Assembly: GCA_900659855.1 (NCBI GenBank)
Contig: CAACVI010000001.1
Span: 49,179 to 113,178, forward strand
Reading direction: 5' to 3'
Source of the DNA: Candidatus Desulfarcum epimagneticum
GTDB taxonomy: Bacteria > Desulfobacterota > Desulfobacteria > Desulfobacterales > CR-1
Length of the DNA stretch: 64,000 bases
A model generated the notes under the pieces. It searched no databases. It worked only from the letters and a program-made list of their open reading frames with translations, and was not told the DNA's origin. Numbering within the stretch: position 1 is the stretch's first letter; every line of letters starts with the position of its first letter. Below are positions 33,670 through 41,499 of this stretch, in pieces. A program made the translations under genes and the position numbers.

Positions 33670-34512
33670 ATGACATGGCACAAACAGTTAAAAATGGTTA
33701 ATACTCAAGATAAGGTAAAACAAAAAACCCCGGTCGTCAACCGGCAATCCGTCAAAGGATCCGGTTCCAGGTCCGATTTGAAAATCGAGCCCGGTGAGAT
33801 CCATTTATGGCTGGCCTTTCCCGATGAAATGGACCCCCGGCTGGTTTCGGCCTGCGAGGCGCTTTTGTCGGAAAACGAGCGGGCGCGAATGGAACGGTTC
33901 CGGTTCGAAAAAGACCGGCGCCTGTGTCTGGCGGCCCGAGCCCTGGCCCGGATGGCGCTGGCCGGATACGCCGGCCGGGACCCCCGGGAGATCCGTTTTC
34001 AGGAAAACCGGTGGGGAAAACCCCGGATCGCCGGGCCCAAACCCATGCCGCCCCTTCGCTTCAACCTGTCCCACACCGACGGCCTTGTCCTTTTCGGCGC
34101 GACACTGGAGAACGAGATCGGGGTGGATGTGGAGCGGCTGGACAGGGAAAATATGGACATGAAGGCCATCGCCCGAAGATTTTTTTCTCCCCCCGAAGCC
34201 GCGCATGTGGCCCGGTCGCCCCGGGAGAGACGGGCCGAAGTGTTTTTTCGGCTCTGGACCTTAAAGGAGGCATTTATCAAGGCCCGGGGCCGGGGCCTGT
34301 CCATCCCATTGGATTCATTTTATTTTAACATACTGAAAAAAAAAGAAATACAAGTTTGTTTCCCGGACTGCGGCCAGGATTCCGAGGAGTGGCTCTTTTT
34401 CACCGAAAGGCCCGCGAAAGGCCACATGGCGGGAGTCGCTGTTCAAAAAAAGGGGGGCCCGGCTCCCGCTCTTCAAATCAAAAAGGCCCTGCCCGGGGCA
34501 TTTTATCCTTGA
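33670..34512 (+). CDS. 4'-phosphopantetheinyl transferase, Sfp type
   Basis: Moves the phosphopantetheine arm of CoA onto carrier proteins. The 280 residues carry the family blocks RFNLSHTDGLVLF, IGVDVERLDRENMDM (magnesium-binding Asp/Glu) and FFRLWTLKEAFIKARGRGLS (WxxKEA motif). It is Sfp-like in size, not the short AcpS, so its partners may include carriers beyond fatty-acid ACP. The N-terminal 35 residues (MTWHKQLKM onward) are poorly conserved, and the ATG at 33694 is an alternative start. It stands alone before rsmA; no polyketide or peptide synthetase is in the window. Confidence 0.9.
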   Translation: MTWHKQLKMVNTQDKVKQKTPVVNRQSVKGSGSRSDLKIEPGEIHLWLAFPDEMDPRLVSACEALLSENERARMERFRFEKDRRLCLAARALARMALAGYAGRDPREIRFQENRWGKPRIAGPKPMPPLRFNLSHTDGLVLFGATLENEIGVDVERLDRENMDMKAIARRFFSPPEAAHVARSPRERRAEVFFRLWTLKEAFIKARGRGLSIPLDSFYFNILKKKEIQVCFPDCGQDSEEWLFFTERPAKGHMAGVAVQKKGGPAPALQIKKALPGAFYP

Positions 34513-34543
34513 ATCTTTTTGATTATTTTCCTAAGTAAGAGCC

Positions 34544-35473
34544 ATGTCATCACCGAGAGAAATCCTTCGCCGGACCGATATCCGGGCAAAAAAAAGCCTG
34601 GGCCAGCATTTTCTGTCAGACCCGGGTCTGGCGGAAAAAATCGCGGCCGCCCTGGACATTGAGCCGGACGACATTGTTCTGGAGATCGGTCCGGGGCTGG
34701 GGGCGCTCACATTTTGCCTGGCCCGGAAGGCGGCCGGGGTGTGGGCCGTGGAAAAGGATCGGCGGATGATGGGGATATTGAAGGCCGAGCTTGGGGCCGG
34801 GGGCGTGGACAATGTCCGTCTGGTGGAGGGAGATTTCCTGAAATTTGACATTTCCGGCCTGTCCGCGGCCGAGGGCCGTTCCTTAAAGGTGGCGGGCAAC
34901 CTTCCCTACAACATTTCATCCCAGGTCCTGGCGAGACTGGCGGAATCCCGCCAGGTCATCTCCGGCGCGGTTTTGATGTTCCAGAAGGAGCTGGCCCGGC
35001 GCGTCATGGCAAAGCCCGGAACCAAAGATTACGGAAGGCTTTCGGTGGCCCTGGCCTACTGCGCGGATATCCGGAGGGTGGCCCGGGCCGGATCAAAGTC
35101 GTTTTTTCCCCGGCCCAAAGTGGATTCCGAGGTTTTAAGGGTGGATTTCAAAACTCCGGATTTCCCGGCCCGGGATGAGATTTTTTTTAAAAGCGTGGTC
35201 AAGGCGGCGTTTTCCAGCCGGAGGAAGACCCTGAAAAACGCCCTGGCCGGAAGCCATCTTTCCATCGAAGCGGCCGGGGCGATTCAAGCCCTTGGGCGGG
35301 CGGGAGTGGACCCCGTCCGCCGGGCCGAGACATTGAGCGTGGAGGAGTTTGTCCGGCTGGCCGACGTTCTGAACGACGCGGCCGAATATCCGGCGCCCCG
35401 GACAGGAGAGCGGACCCAAAAAGAGGCGAGCCAATCGCCCCGGAAAAACAGGAGAAGACATGGAGACAGATGA
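34544..35473 (+). CDS. rsmA: 16S rRNA m6(2)A1518/A1519 dimethyltransferase RsmA (KsgA)
   Basis: Dimethylates two adjacent adenines near the 3' end of 16S rRNA. The 309 residues hold AKKSLGQHFLSDPGLAEKIA (about residues 15-34), the SAM motif VLEIGPGLGALTFCLARKA, the NLPYNISSQVLARLAES catalytic motif (N-L-P-Y) near residue 123, and the C-terminal helical domain. The last 14 bases overlap the next gene. The final 20 residues are a basic, Gln/Arg-rich tail that is longer than usual. Confidence 0.95.
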   Translation: MSSPREILRRTDIRAKKSLGQHFLSDPGLAEKIAAALDIEPDDIVLEIGPGLGALTFCLARKAAGVWAVEKDRRMMGILKAELGAGGVDNVRLVEGDFLKFDISGLSAAEGRSLKVAGNLPYNISSQVLARLAESRQVISGAVLMFQKELARRVMAKPGTKDYGRLSVALAYCADIRRVARAGSKSFFPRPKVDSEVLRVDFKTPDFPARDEIFFKSVVKAAFSSRRKTLKNALAGSHLSIEAAGAIQALGRAGVDPVRRAETLSVEEFVRLADVLNDAAEYPAPRTGERTQKEASQSPRKNRRRHGDR

Positions 35474-35837
35474 TTCAAGACCCATGACCAATGAGGAATG
35501 GGAGCGCCGGCGGCTTTGTCCGGACGGCGGCTGCATCGGGGTCATCGGCCCCGACAACCGGTGCCGGGAGTGCGGCGCGGTTTCGGATGAGCCCCCCCCG
35601 GCCGGAATCGCGGCCGGCGCGGAAAAAGACGACGCCCCCAAAGAGCCCGTTGAAAAAAACAGGGACGGGGAGACGGAGGCCGGGGCCGCTTCCGATCCGG
35701 AAAAAGGCCTGGAAGCGCCGGAAGATTTGGACTGGGAAAACAGATGCCTTTGTCCGGACGGCCACTGCATCGGGGTCATCGGCCCGGACGGCCGGTGCCG
35801 GGAATGCGGAAAAGAAGAGGGGGACGCGACTGTTTGA
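35460..35837 (+). CDS. Duplicated CX4C...CX2C zinc-knuckle protein
   Basis: A 125-residue protein of unknown function. Two near-identical modules, LCPDGGCIGVIGPDNRCREC (about residues 20-39) and LCPDGHCIGVIGPDGRCREC (about residues 98-117), each carry four cysteines in a CX4C...CX2C pattern. Each is preceded by a Trp-Glu-x-Arg stretch. An acidic, Ala/Pro/Glu-rich spacer of about 60 residues separates them. The arrangement looks like two treble-clef or knuckle-like zinc sites on a flexible linker. AGGAG precedes the ATG. It overlaps rsmA by 14 bases and the alr start by four, so the three are coupled. I recall similar single modules in Desulfobacterota and Geobacter proteins, but no role. Confidence 0.75.
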   Translation: METDDSRPMTNEEWERRRLCPDGGCIGVIGPDNRCRECGAVSDEPPPAGIAAGAEKDDAPKEPVEKNRDGETEAGAASDPEKGLEAPEDLDWENRCLCPDGHCIGVIGPDGRCRECGKEEGDATV

Positions 35838-37072
35838 ATTCCCATTCGGTCTGGGCCGAGATTGATCTTGACGCCATCGCGTCCAATGTCGCCGAACTCA
35901 AACGCCTGGTGGGTCCCCGGACCCGGCTCATGGCCGTGGCCAAGGCCGACGGATACGGCCACGGCGCCGGGGAGACCGCCCGGACCGCCCTTGAGAACGG
36001 CGCTGATTTCATCGGCGTGGCGCGCCTGGAGGAAGGCGCGGCGCTTCGAAAGGCGGGGATTTCGGCCCCGATCCTGATTTTCGGGCGAACGGACCCGTCG
36101 CTGGCCCGGGACCTGGCCCGTCATGGTCTTGTCCAGACCGTGTTTTCCCGATCCGGCGCCCGGGCGCTTTCAGGGGCGGCGGCCCGGCTGGGTCTGCGGA
36201 TTCCGGCCCACATCAAAGTGGACACCGGCATGGGCCGACTGGGCCTTTTGCCCGATTTTGAAGAAAACGCCGTCTCCCCGGAAAGTCCGGCGGGCGTTGA
36301 ATGGAAAGGGGCGCTGGGGGACATCCGGTCCATGGCCGCCCTTGAGGGGCTTTCCATCCGGGGCATATACACCCACTTCGCCTCGGCCGATCAAAAAGAC
36401 CCGGGCCCGGCCCTGGACCAGCTTCACGCGTTTTCCCGGCTCCTGGACCAAACGGCCCGGGCCGAAATCCCCACAGGTCTTCGCCACGCCGCCAACAGCG
36501 CGGCCATCATCCGCTTTCCCCGCGCCCATCTGGACATGGCGCGGGCCGGCGTCGCCATGTACGGCCTTTTGCCTTCCCCGGACATGGACCCCGGCCAAAT
36601 CCGGCTCAAGCCGGCCATGTCTTTGAAGGCCCGGGTGATTCACGTTAAAAAAGTCCCGGCGGGATTCGCCGCAAGCTACGGCGGAACCTGGCGCCCCCCC
36701 GTCCCCACCACCCTCGCCACAGTGAGCGCGGGCTACGCCGACGGCGTCAGCCGGCGGCTGTCCAACCGGGGCCACATGCTGGTTCGGGGAAAGCGGGCCC
36801 CCATCGCCGGACGGGTGTGCATGGACCAGACCCTTCTGGACGCGGGCCATATCCCCGGGATCCGGGTCGGGGACGAGGCCGTGATTTTCGGCCGCCAGGG
36901 AGAGGAGGAGATCGGCGCCGGCGAGGCGGCATCCGCGGCCGGGACCATCCATTATGAGATCGTGTCCACGGTCACGGCGCGGGTCCCCAGGGTGTATGTC
37001 AGAGGCAAAAAAACCGGGACCGGGCCAAAGATCGGGAATAGACTTGACAAAATGATCAGCGGCGACTATTAA
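35834..37072 (+). CDS. alr: Alanine racemase
   Basis: PLP enzyme interconverting L- and D-alanine for peptidoglycan. Start taken as the TTG at 35834, which overlaps the previous stop and follows AGGGGG at normal spacing. The next in-frame ATG lies inside the conserved PLP region, and upstream starts would run through the zinc-knuckle gene. The 412 residues have the PLP-lysine motif MAVAKADGYGHGAGE near residue 33, the SYGGTWRPP catalytic-tyrosine region near 277, and CMDQTLLDAG. A small insertion (VSPESPAGVEWKGALGD) before the metal-binding region is uncommon. Confidence 0.92.
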   Translation: MNSHSVWAEIDLDAIASNVAELKRLVGPRTRLMAVAKADGYGHGAGETARTALENGADFIGVARLEEGAALRKAGISAPILIFGRTDPSLARDLARHGLVQTVFSRSGARALSGAAARLGLRIPAHIKVDTGMGRLGLLPDFEENAVSPESPAGVEWKGALGDIRSMAALEGLSIRGIYTHFASADQKDPGPALDQLHAFSRLLDQTARAEIPTGLRHAANSAAIIRFPRAHLDMARAGVAMYGLLPSPDMDPGQIRLKPAMSLKARVIHVKKVPAGFAASYGGTWRPPVPTTLATVSAGYADGVSRRLSNRGHMLVRGKRAPIAGRVCMDQTLLDAGHIPGIRVGDEAVIFGRQGEEEIGAGEAASAAGTIHYEIVSTVTARVPRVYVRGKKTGTGPKIGNRLDKMISGDY

Positions 37073-37159
37073 AGGGCATTTAATTTGCGAGTTTACCGAG
37101 CGAAACGCAAAGGCTTTTGACATTATTTTAATCATCATTTAAAAAAGGAGATGTTGAAA

Positions 37160-38431
37160 ATGGCAAAACTGATTCCCCCCCATGGAGGAAAAGGCTTGAC
37201 CTGTTGTCTTCTCGAAGGCGGCGATCTGGCGGCTGAGAAGAAAAAAGCCGAAGGACTTAAAAAAATCACCATTTCGCCCCGCGAGGAAGGCGATCTGATC
37301 ATGATGGGCATCGGCGGCTTCAGCCCCCTCACCGGTTTCATGACCCGGGCCGACTGGAAAGGCGTGTGTGAAAATTTCCTTACGGCGGACGGAACCTTCT
37401 GGCCCATCCCCGTGACCCTGTCCGCCGACACGGCGGACGCCGACGCCATCAGCGAAGGCGATGAAATCGCCCTGGTCGCCGGAAGCGGAGAGATCATGGC
37501 CACCATGAAAGTCACCGAGAAATACGCCATGACCGAGGCGGACAAAAAGTTCGAGTGCGAAAAATGCTACATGGGCGAGGGAACCCCCACCGCCGATGAG
37601 TTCTGGAAAATCGCCAAAGACGACCATCCCGGCGTTCAGATGGTCATGGGCCAGAAAGACGTGAACCTGGCCGGACCGGTCAAGGTGCTCACCGAAGGGG
37701 AATATCCCGAGAAATACGCCGGCGTTTATATGAGGCCCGCCGAATCCCGCAAGATTTTTGAGGACAGAGGATGGAGCGACGTGGCGGCCCTGCAGCTCAG
37801 AAACCCCATGCACCGGTCCCATGAGTACCTGTGCAAAATCGCCGTGGAAGTCTGCGACGGCGTGTACATCCACTCCCTGGTTGGAAATCTGAAACCGGGC
37901 GACATTCCGGCGGATGTTCGGGTCAAATGCATCGACGCGCTGGTGAAAAACTACTTTGTGGAAGACAACGTGGTTCAGGGCGGCTATCCCCTGGACATGC
38001 GCTACGCCGGACCCCGGGAAGGCCTGCTTCACGCCACCTTCCGTCAGAACTACGGCTGCTCCAAAATGATCATCGGACGGGATCACGCGGGCGTGGGCGA
38101 CTTCTACGGCATGTTTGAGGCCCAGACCATTTTCGATAAAATTCCCACTCCGGCCGAAGAGGGCAAAGCCCTGCTGTGCGCGCCTCTGAAGATCGACTGG
38201 ACCTTCTACTGCTACAAGTGCGACGGAATGGCGTCTTTGAGAACATGCCCCCACGACAAGGAGGACCGGGTGCTTCTGTCCGGAACCATGCTCCGAAAGG
38301 GCCTGTCCGAAGGCACCGAGATCCCGGATCACTTCGGGCGCGACGAGGTTCTGGAAATCCTGCGCGAGTACTACGCCGGACTCACGGAAAAAGTGGAGAT
38401 CAAAACCCACGCGGCGGCCACAGGCGCCTGA
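37160..38431 (+). CDS. sat: ATP sulfurylase (dissimilatory type)
   Basis: Activates sulfate as APS, the first step of sulfate respiration. From the ATG at 37160 (AGGAG spaced nine bases) it is 423 residues. The sulfurylase motifs are [20 protein letters not shown] (nucleotide and sulfate binding) and [21 protein letters not shown] zinc-site-like cluster [19 protein letters not shown] is seen near the C-terminus. The monomeric sulfurylase without an APS-kinase domain is the form used by sulfate reducers. It stands alone between alr and a strong terminator; aprBA are not in the window. Confidence 0.96.
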   Translation: MAKLIPPHGGKGLTCCLLEGGDLAAEKKKAEGLKKITISPREEGDLIMMGIGGFSPLTGFMTRADWKGVCENFLTADGTFWPIPVTLSADTADADAISEGDEIALVAGSGEIMATMKVTEKYAMTEADKKFECEKCYMGEGTPTADEFWKIAKDDHPGVQMVMGQKDVNLAGPVKVLTEGEYPEKYAGVYMRPAESRKIFEDRGWSDVAALQLRNPMHRSHEYLCKIAVEVCDGVYIHSLVGNLKPGDIPADVRVKCIDALVKNYFVEDNVVQGGYPLDMRYAGPREGLLHATFRQNYGCSKMIIGRDHAGVGDFYGMFEAQTIFDKIPTPAEEGKALLCAPLKIDWTFYCYKCDGMASLRTCPHDKEDRVLLSGTMLRKGLSEGTEIPDHFGRDEVLEILREYYAGLTEKVEIKTHAAATGA

Positions 38432-38489
38432 TGGCCCCATGACCCGGCGAAAGACAGGGCCGCTCCCTGTCTTTTCCTGAAAACAAAAA

Positions 38490-38532
38490 ACGGCCCGCCA
38501 TGTTTTCACGCATGGCGGGCCGTTTTTGTTTT
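38490..38532 (+). terminator. Intrinsic terminator after sat
   Basis: A 13-base perfect stem ACGGCCCGCCATG/CATGGCGGGCCGT with loop TTTTCACG, followed by TTTTT and further T-rich sequence. One of the strongest hairpins in the window. Confidence 0.93.
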
Positions 38533-38568
38533 CAGCCCGACGTTTTAATATCCCCGTTTCCCCAAGGA

Positions 38569-38597
38569 TTGACAACCCCCGCCCGCGCTGGTATGAT
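38569..38597 (+). promoter_or_regulatory. Sigma70-type promoter for the rhombotarget/rhombosortase pair
   Basis: TTGACA, a 17-base spacer, then TATGAT, about 48 bases before the lipoprotein ATG. It matches eleven of twelve consensus positions, among the best in the window. Confidence 0.7.
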
Positions 38598-38644
38598 CGT
38601 GATCATCCAATCCCGATTCCAACCCGAGACAAGGAGAAAAGACC

Positions 38645-39493
38645 ATGCCGTTAAAATCCAGGGCCGTTTTCCTGATGATCGCCGTTTCCGTTTTGCTTTC
38701 ATCCGCAGGCTGCGCGGAGATTTATGGAACCAGGCAAACCCGATACGCCAGCAGCGTGGTGGAATACCTCTACCCGGGAAAACAGATCGTCTCCGTCCCC
38801 TCCATCCCCCGGCTGTCCCTGCCCCTGCGGGTCGGGATCGCCTTTGTTCCGGAATCAAAGACCCAGGCCGGGGCAAACCGGCTGGGCGAAAGGGACAAAA
38901 TGGAGCTGATGGATCGAATCGCGAAAGAATTCAAATCCCTGCCGTTTGTCAAAGAGATTCAGATGATTCCCGCCCCTTATCTGTCGTCCGGCGGCGGATT
39001 TGAAAATCTGGACCAGATCCGAAACATGCACGGCATCGACCTGATCGCCCTTCTCTCCTACGATCAGATTCAGCACACGGACGAGGGATTTCTGTCCCTG
39101 GCCTACTGGACCCTGGTGGGCGCGTACATCATCAAAGGTGAAAAAAACGACACCAGCACCATGATGGACGCGGCGGTGTACGACATCGCCAGCCGAAAAA
39201 TGCTCTTCCGGGCTCCCGGGCTGAGTCGGGTGAAGGCGTCCTCCACTCTGATCAATTTGAGGGAGCGCCTGCGGGCGGATTCCCTCAAAGGTTTTCAGAT
39301 GGCCGCCGACCATCTCACCGCCAACCTCAAGGCCGAGCTGGCGCGTTTTAAAAACAAAGTCAAAGAAATGCCCGACTCCTATTCCATCACCCGCGAGCCG
39401 GGCTACACCGGCGGGGGAAGCCTGGGGGGCGGGCATGTTCTGGCCCTGCTGCTGCTCGGAGGCGCGGCCCTGTGGACAGGCCGAAGGAAATAA
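38645..39493 (+). CDS. Rhombotarget lipoprotein with GlyGly-CTERM tail
   Basis: A 282-residue exported lipoprotein. The signal peptide (residues 1-22) ends in SSAGC, a lipobox that would be lipidated at Cys. The body starts with SSVVEYLYPGKQ and LPLRVGIAFVPE, the signature of the rhombotarget lipoprotein family. The C-terminus is a GlyGly-CTERM signal: GGGSLGGG, a hydrophobic helix, and a basic end (LALLLLGGAALWTGRRK). AAGGAG precedes the ATG at 38645. The immediate downstream gene is the rhombosortase that should cleave this tail. Its own function is unknown. Confidence 0.88.
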   Translation: MPLKSRAVFLMIAVSVLLSSAGCAEIYGTRQTRYASSVVEYLYPGKQIVSVPSIPRLSLPLRVGIAFVPESKTQAGANRLGERDKMELMDRIAKEFKSLPFVKEIQMIPAPYLSSGGGFENLDQIRNMHGIDLIALLSYDQIQHTDEGFLSLAYWTLVGAYIIKGEKNDTSTMMDAAVYDIASRKMLFRAPGLSRVKASSTLINLRERLRADSLKGFQMAADHLTANLKAELARFKNKVKEMPDSYSITREPGYTGGGSLGGGHVLALLLLGGAALWTGRRK

Positions 39494-40104
39494 TCGCCTG
39501 GGGGCGCGCCCCCATTCTGCTCGTGGCGGGTCTGGCTGTCATGGCGCATGTCTTCCCGGAGCTTTCAGACCGGCTTGTGTATGACCGGCGGGCGGTTTTG
39601 GCCGGAGAATTCTGGCGAATTCTGACCGCGCCCCTGGCGCATTTTTCAGCCGGCCATCTTTTCTGGAATCTCCTGGCGCTCGTCGCCGCCGGCCTCGCCA
39701 TCCATCAGGCGGGCTTCAAAGGCTTTGGGCCGGCTTTTGTTTTCGCCGCCGCGACGCCCGGCGTGGTTTTCCTGGCGGTGTGTCCGGAAATGGAGCGCTA
39801 TGGAGGGCTTTCGGGGCCGGCCACCGCGGCGGCGGCGTTTTTTTGTCTGAAACACATCCTTGAAACCGAAAAAAACCAGGCCATGTGGCTGATCATTCTT
39901 CTGCTGATGGCCGCGAAAATCGTCGCGGAGGCGGCCGTGGACGCTCCAATCTTTGCCCGGGGCGGCGAAACGCCCTTTCGGCCGCTTCCTTCCGCGCATA
40001 TTCTTGGATCCCTGGGGGCTTTGGGGGCGGTTTGGCGATCCCGCCTCAAACCGCCGTTTTCCGGAGCCCCGGGCGCCTGTTTGAACAGGGGGCAAAATGA
40101 TTAA
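39472..40104 (+). CDS. rrtA: Rhombosortase (rhomboid-family GlyGly-CTERM protease)
   Basis: Intramembrane serine protease that removes the GlyGly-CTERM tail from target proteins; in Vibrio this allows attachment of a glycerophosphoethanolamine moiety. The 210 residues show about six transmembrane segments. The rhomboid features are HFSAGHLFWNLLALVAAG (His and Asn near residue 60), the catalytic serine motif YGGLSGPATAAAAFF near residue 107, and a histidine in SAHILGSLGALGA near 175. The start is a GTG at 39472 with GGAGG nine bases upstream. It overlaps the target's last codons by 22 bases, so the two are translationally coupled. Confidence 0.9.
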   Translation: MDRPKEIIAWGRAPILLVAGLAVMAHVFPELSDRLVYDRRAVLAGEFWRILTAPLAHFSAGHLFWNLLALVAAGLAIHQAGFKGFGPAFVFAAATPGVVFLAVCPEMERYGGLSGPATAAAAFFCLKHILETEKNQAMWLIILLLMAAKIVAEAAVDAPIFARGGETPFRPLPSAHILGSLGALGAVWRSRLKPPFSGAPGACLNRGQND

Positions 40105-40233
40105 CGGGGTGATTATGGGAGGGGGATTCGGGGCTCTTTGCCTTTCCTTACCCCTCACATGAGCCATTGGGGAAAAGATTTCAGCATGCTGGAGAAACAG
40201 GGAAACGGCTAAAACGAGCCCCATGAGGCGACG

Positions 40234-41499
40234 ATGTTTAAATTTATTCACGCGGCCGACATTCATCTGGACAGCCCCCTGAGGGGCCTGTCCCGCCACG
40301 AGTCGGCCCCGGCGGACGCCATTCGGAGCGCCTGCCGAAGGGCGTTTGAAAACTTAACGGACCTCGCGCTCAAGGAGGAGGCCGCCTTTGTTCTGCTGGC
40401 CGGGGACCTTTATGACGGCGACTGGAAGGACTGCGGGGCCGGCATATTTCTCAGCCGGCAGATGGGGCGGCTGGGCCGGAAAGGCATTCCGGTTTTCGCG
40501 GTGGCGGGCAACCATGACGCCGCCAACCGGATGACCCGGGCCCTGGATCTGCCCGCCAACATGAAAATGCTCTCTTCGAAAAAGACGGAAACCGTCCGGC
40601 TGGATCAATGCGGAACGCTCATTCACGGGCGAAGCTTCGCCGCGCGGCGCGTGGACGAAAATTTGGCGGCCGGTTTCGGCCGGGGGGAAAAGGGATATTT
40701 CAACATCGGGCTTCTGCACACCAGCCTCGACGGCCGGGAAGGCCACGGGGTGTACGCCCCCTGCTCAGTGGACGACCTTCGCTCAAAAGGGTTCCAGTAC
40801 TGGGCCCTGGGCCATGTTCATAAACCGGAGATCGTGTCCCGGGACCCGTGGATCGTCTTTCCCGGATGCGTCCAGGGGCGCCACATTCGGGAGGAGGGCC
40901 CCCGGGGATGCGCCCTGGTGACGGTTCGGGACGGCGCCGTGGCCCGGGTGGAGCAGGCGGACCTGGATGTGTTTCGATGGACCCGGACCCGGGTGGATAT
41001 TTCCGGAGCCGGGGACATGGGCGAGGTTTTGGACCGGGCCCGGAAGGCCATTGAAAAGGATATGGAGTCCGCAAACGGGCGCCCGGCCGCCATGCGAATC
41101 CATTTTCACGGCGCGGCCCCGGCGGTGGACGAGACCCTGGCCTACCCGGAGCGCTTTGAGGGGCGGATCAAGGCCCTTGGCGCGGAGATCGGGGGCGGGG
41201 ATTTGTGGATCGAGCGCGTTGAAAACAAAGCCTCGGGCAAACCGGCGCTGGATTCGGATATGTCCCGCGACTCCGCGCTGGGCCGTCTTTTGGGGGAGAT
41301 ACTGGACGCGCCCGCCGGGCCCGGGGAAATCAGGGGCCTGGATGAGACGGTGGCCGCCCTTCGAAAAAAAATTCCGCCGGAGGCATTCGGCCCGGACTCC
41401 GTCCTGGACCTGGACGAGCCCCGGACCCTTGAGCGCCTGATCGGCGAGGCCGGGCGAATGCTCATCGGCCGCCTTCTGTCACAGGGGGACGGCCCATGA
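40234..41499 (+). CDS. YhaO/SbcD-like metallophosphoesterase nuclease
   Basis: A 421-residue DNA exonuclease subunit of the Mre11/SbcD/YhaO family. Metal-binding motifs are DIHLDSPLRGL (residues 10-20), LLAGDLYDGDW near residue 52, AVAGNHDAAN near residue 90 and WALGHVHKP near residue 192. The C-terminal part (about residues 260-421) is the variable capping/accessory region. AGGCGACG precedes the ATG. Its last bases overlap the next gene by four, which codes for the ATPase partner, so the two form one complex. Confidence 0.92.
   Translation: MFKFIHAADIHLDSPLRGLSRHESAPADAIRSACRRAFENLTDLALKEEAAFVLLAGDLYDGDWKDCGAGIFLSRQMGRLGRKGIPVFAVAGNHDAANRMTRALDLPANMKMLSSKKTETVRLDQCGTLIHGRSFAARRVDENLAAGFGRGEKGYFNIGLLHTSLDGREGHGVYAPCSVDDLRSKGFQYWALGHVHKPEIVSRDPWIVFPGCVQGRHIREEGPRGCALVTVRDGAVARVEQADLDVFRWTRTRVDISGAGDMGEVLDRARKAIEKDMESANGRPAAMRIHFHGAAPAVDETLAYPERFEGRIKALGAEIGGGDLWIERVENKASGKPALDSDMSRDSALGRLLGEILDAPAGPGEIRGLDETVAALRKKIPPEAFGPDSVLDLDEPRTLERLIGEAGRMLIGRLLSQGDGP

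Noticed and set aside
37117..37145. TTGACA before sat as a promoter.
   Set aside because: The implied start would fall on the ribosome-binding site, and the -10 match is weak. The sat promoter is not located.
37139..38575. A minus-strand frame of about 478 codons across sat.
   Set aside because: Shadow of ATP sulfurylase, with no conserved features.
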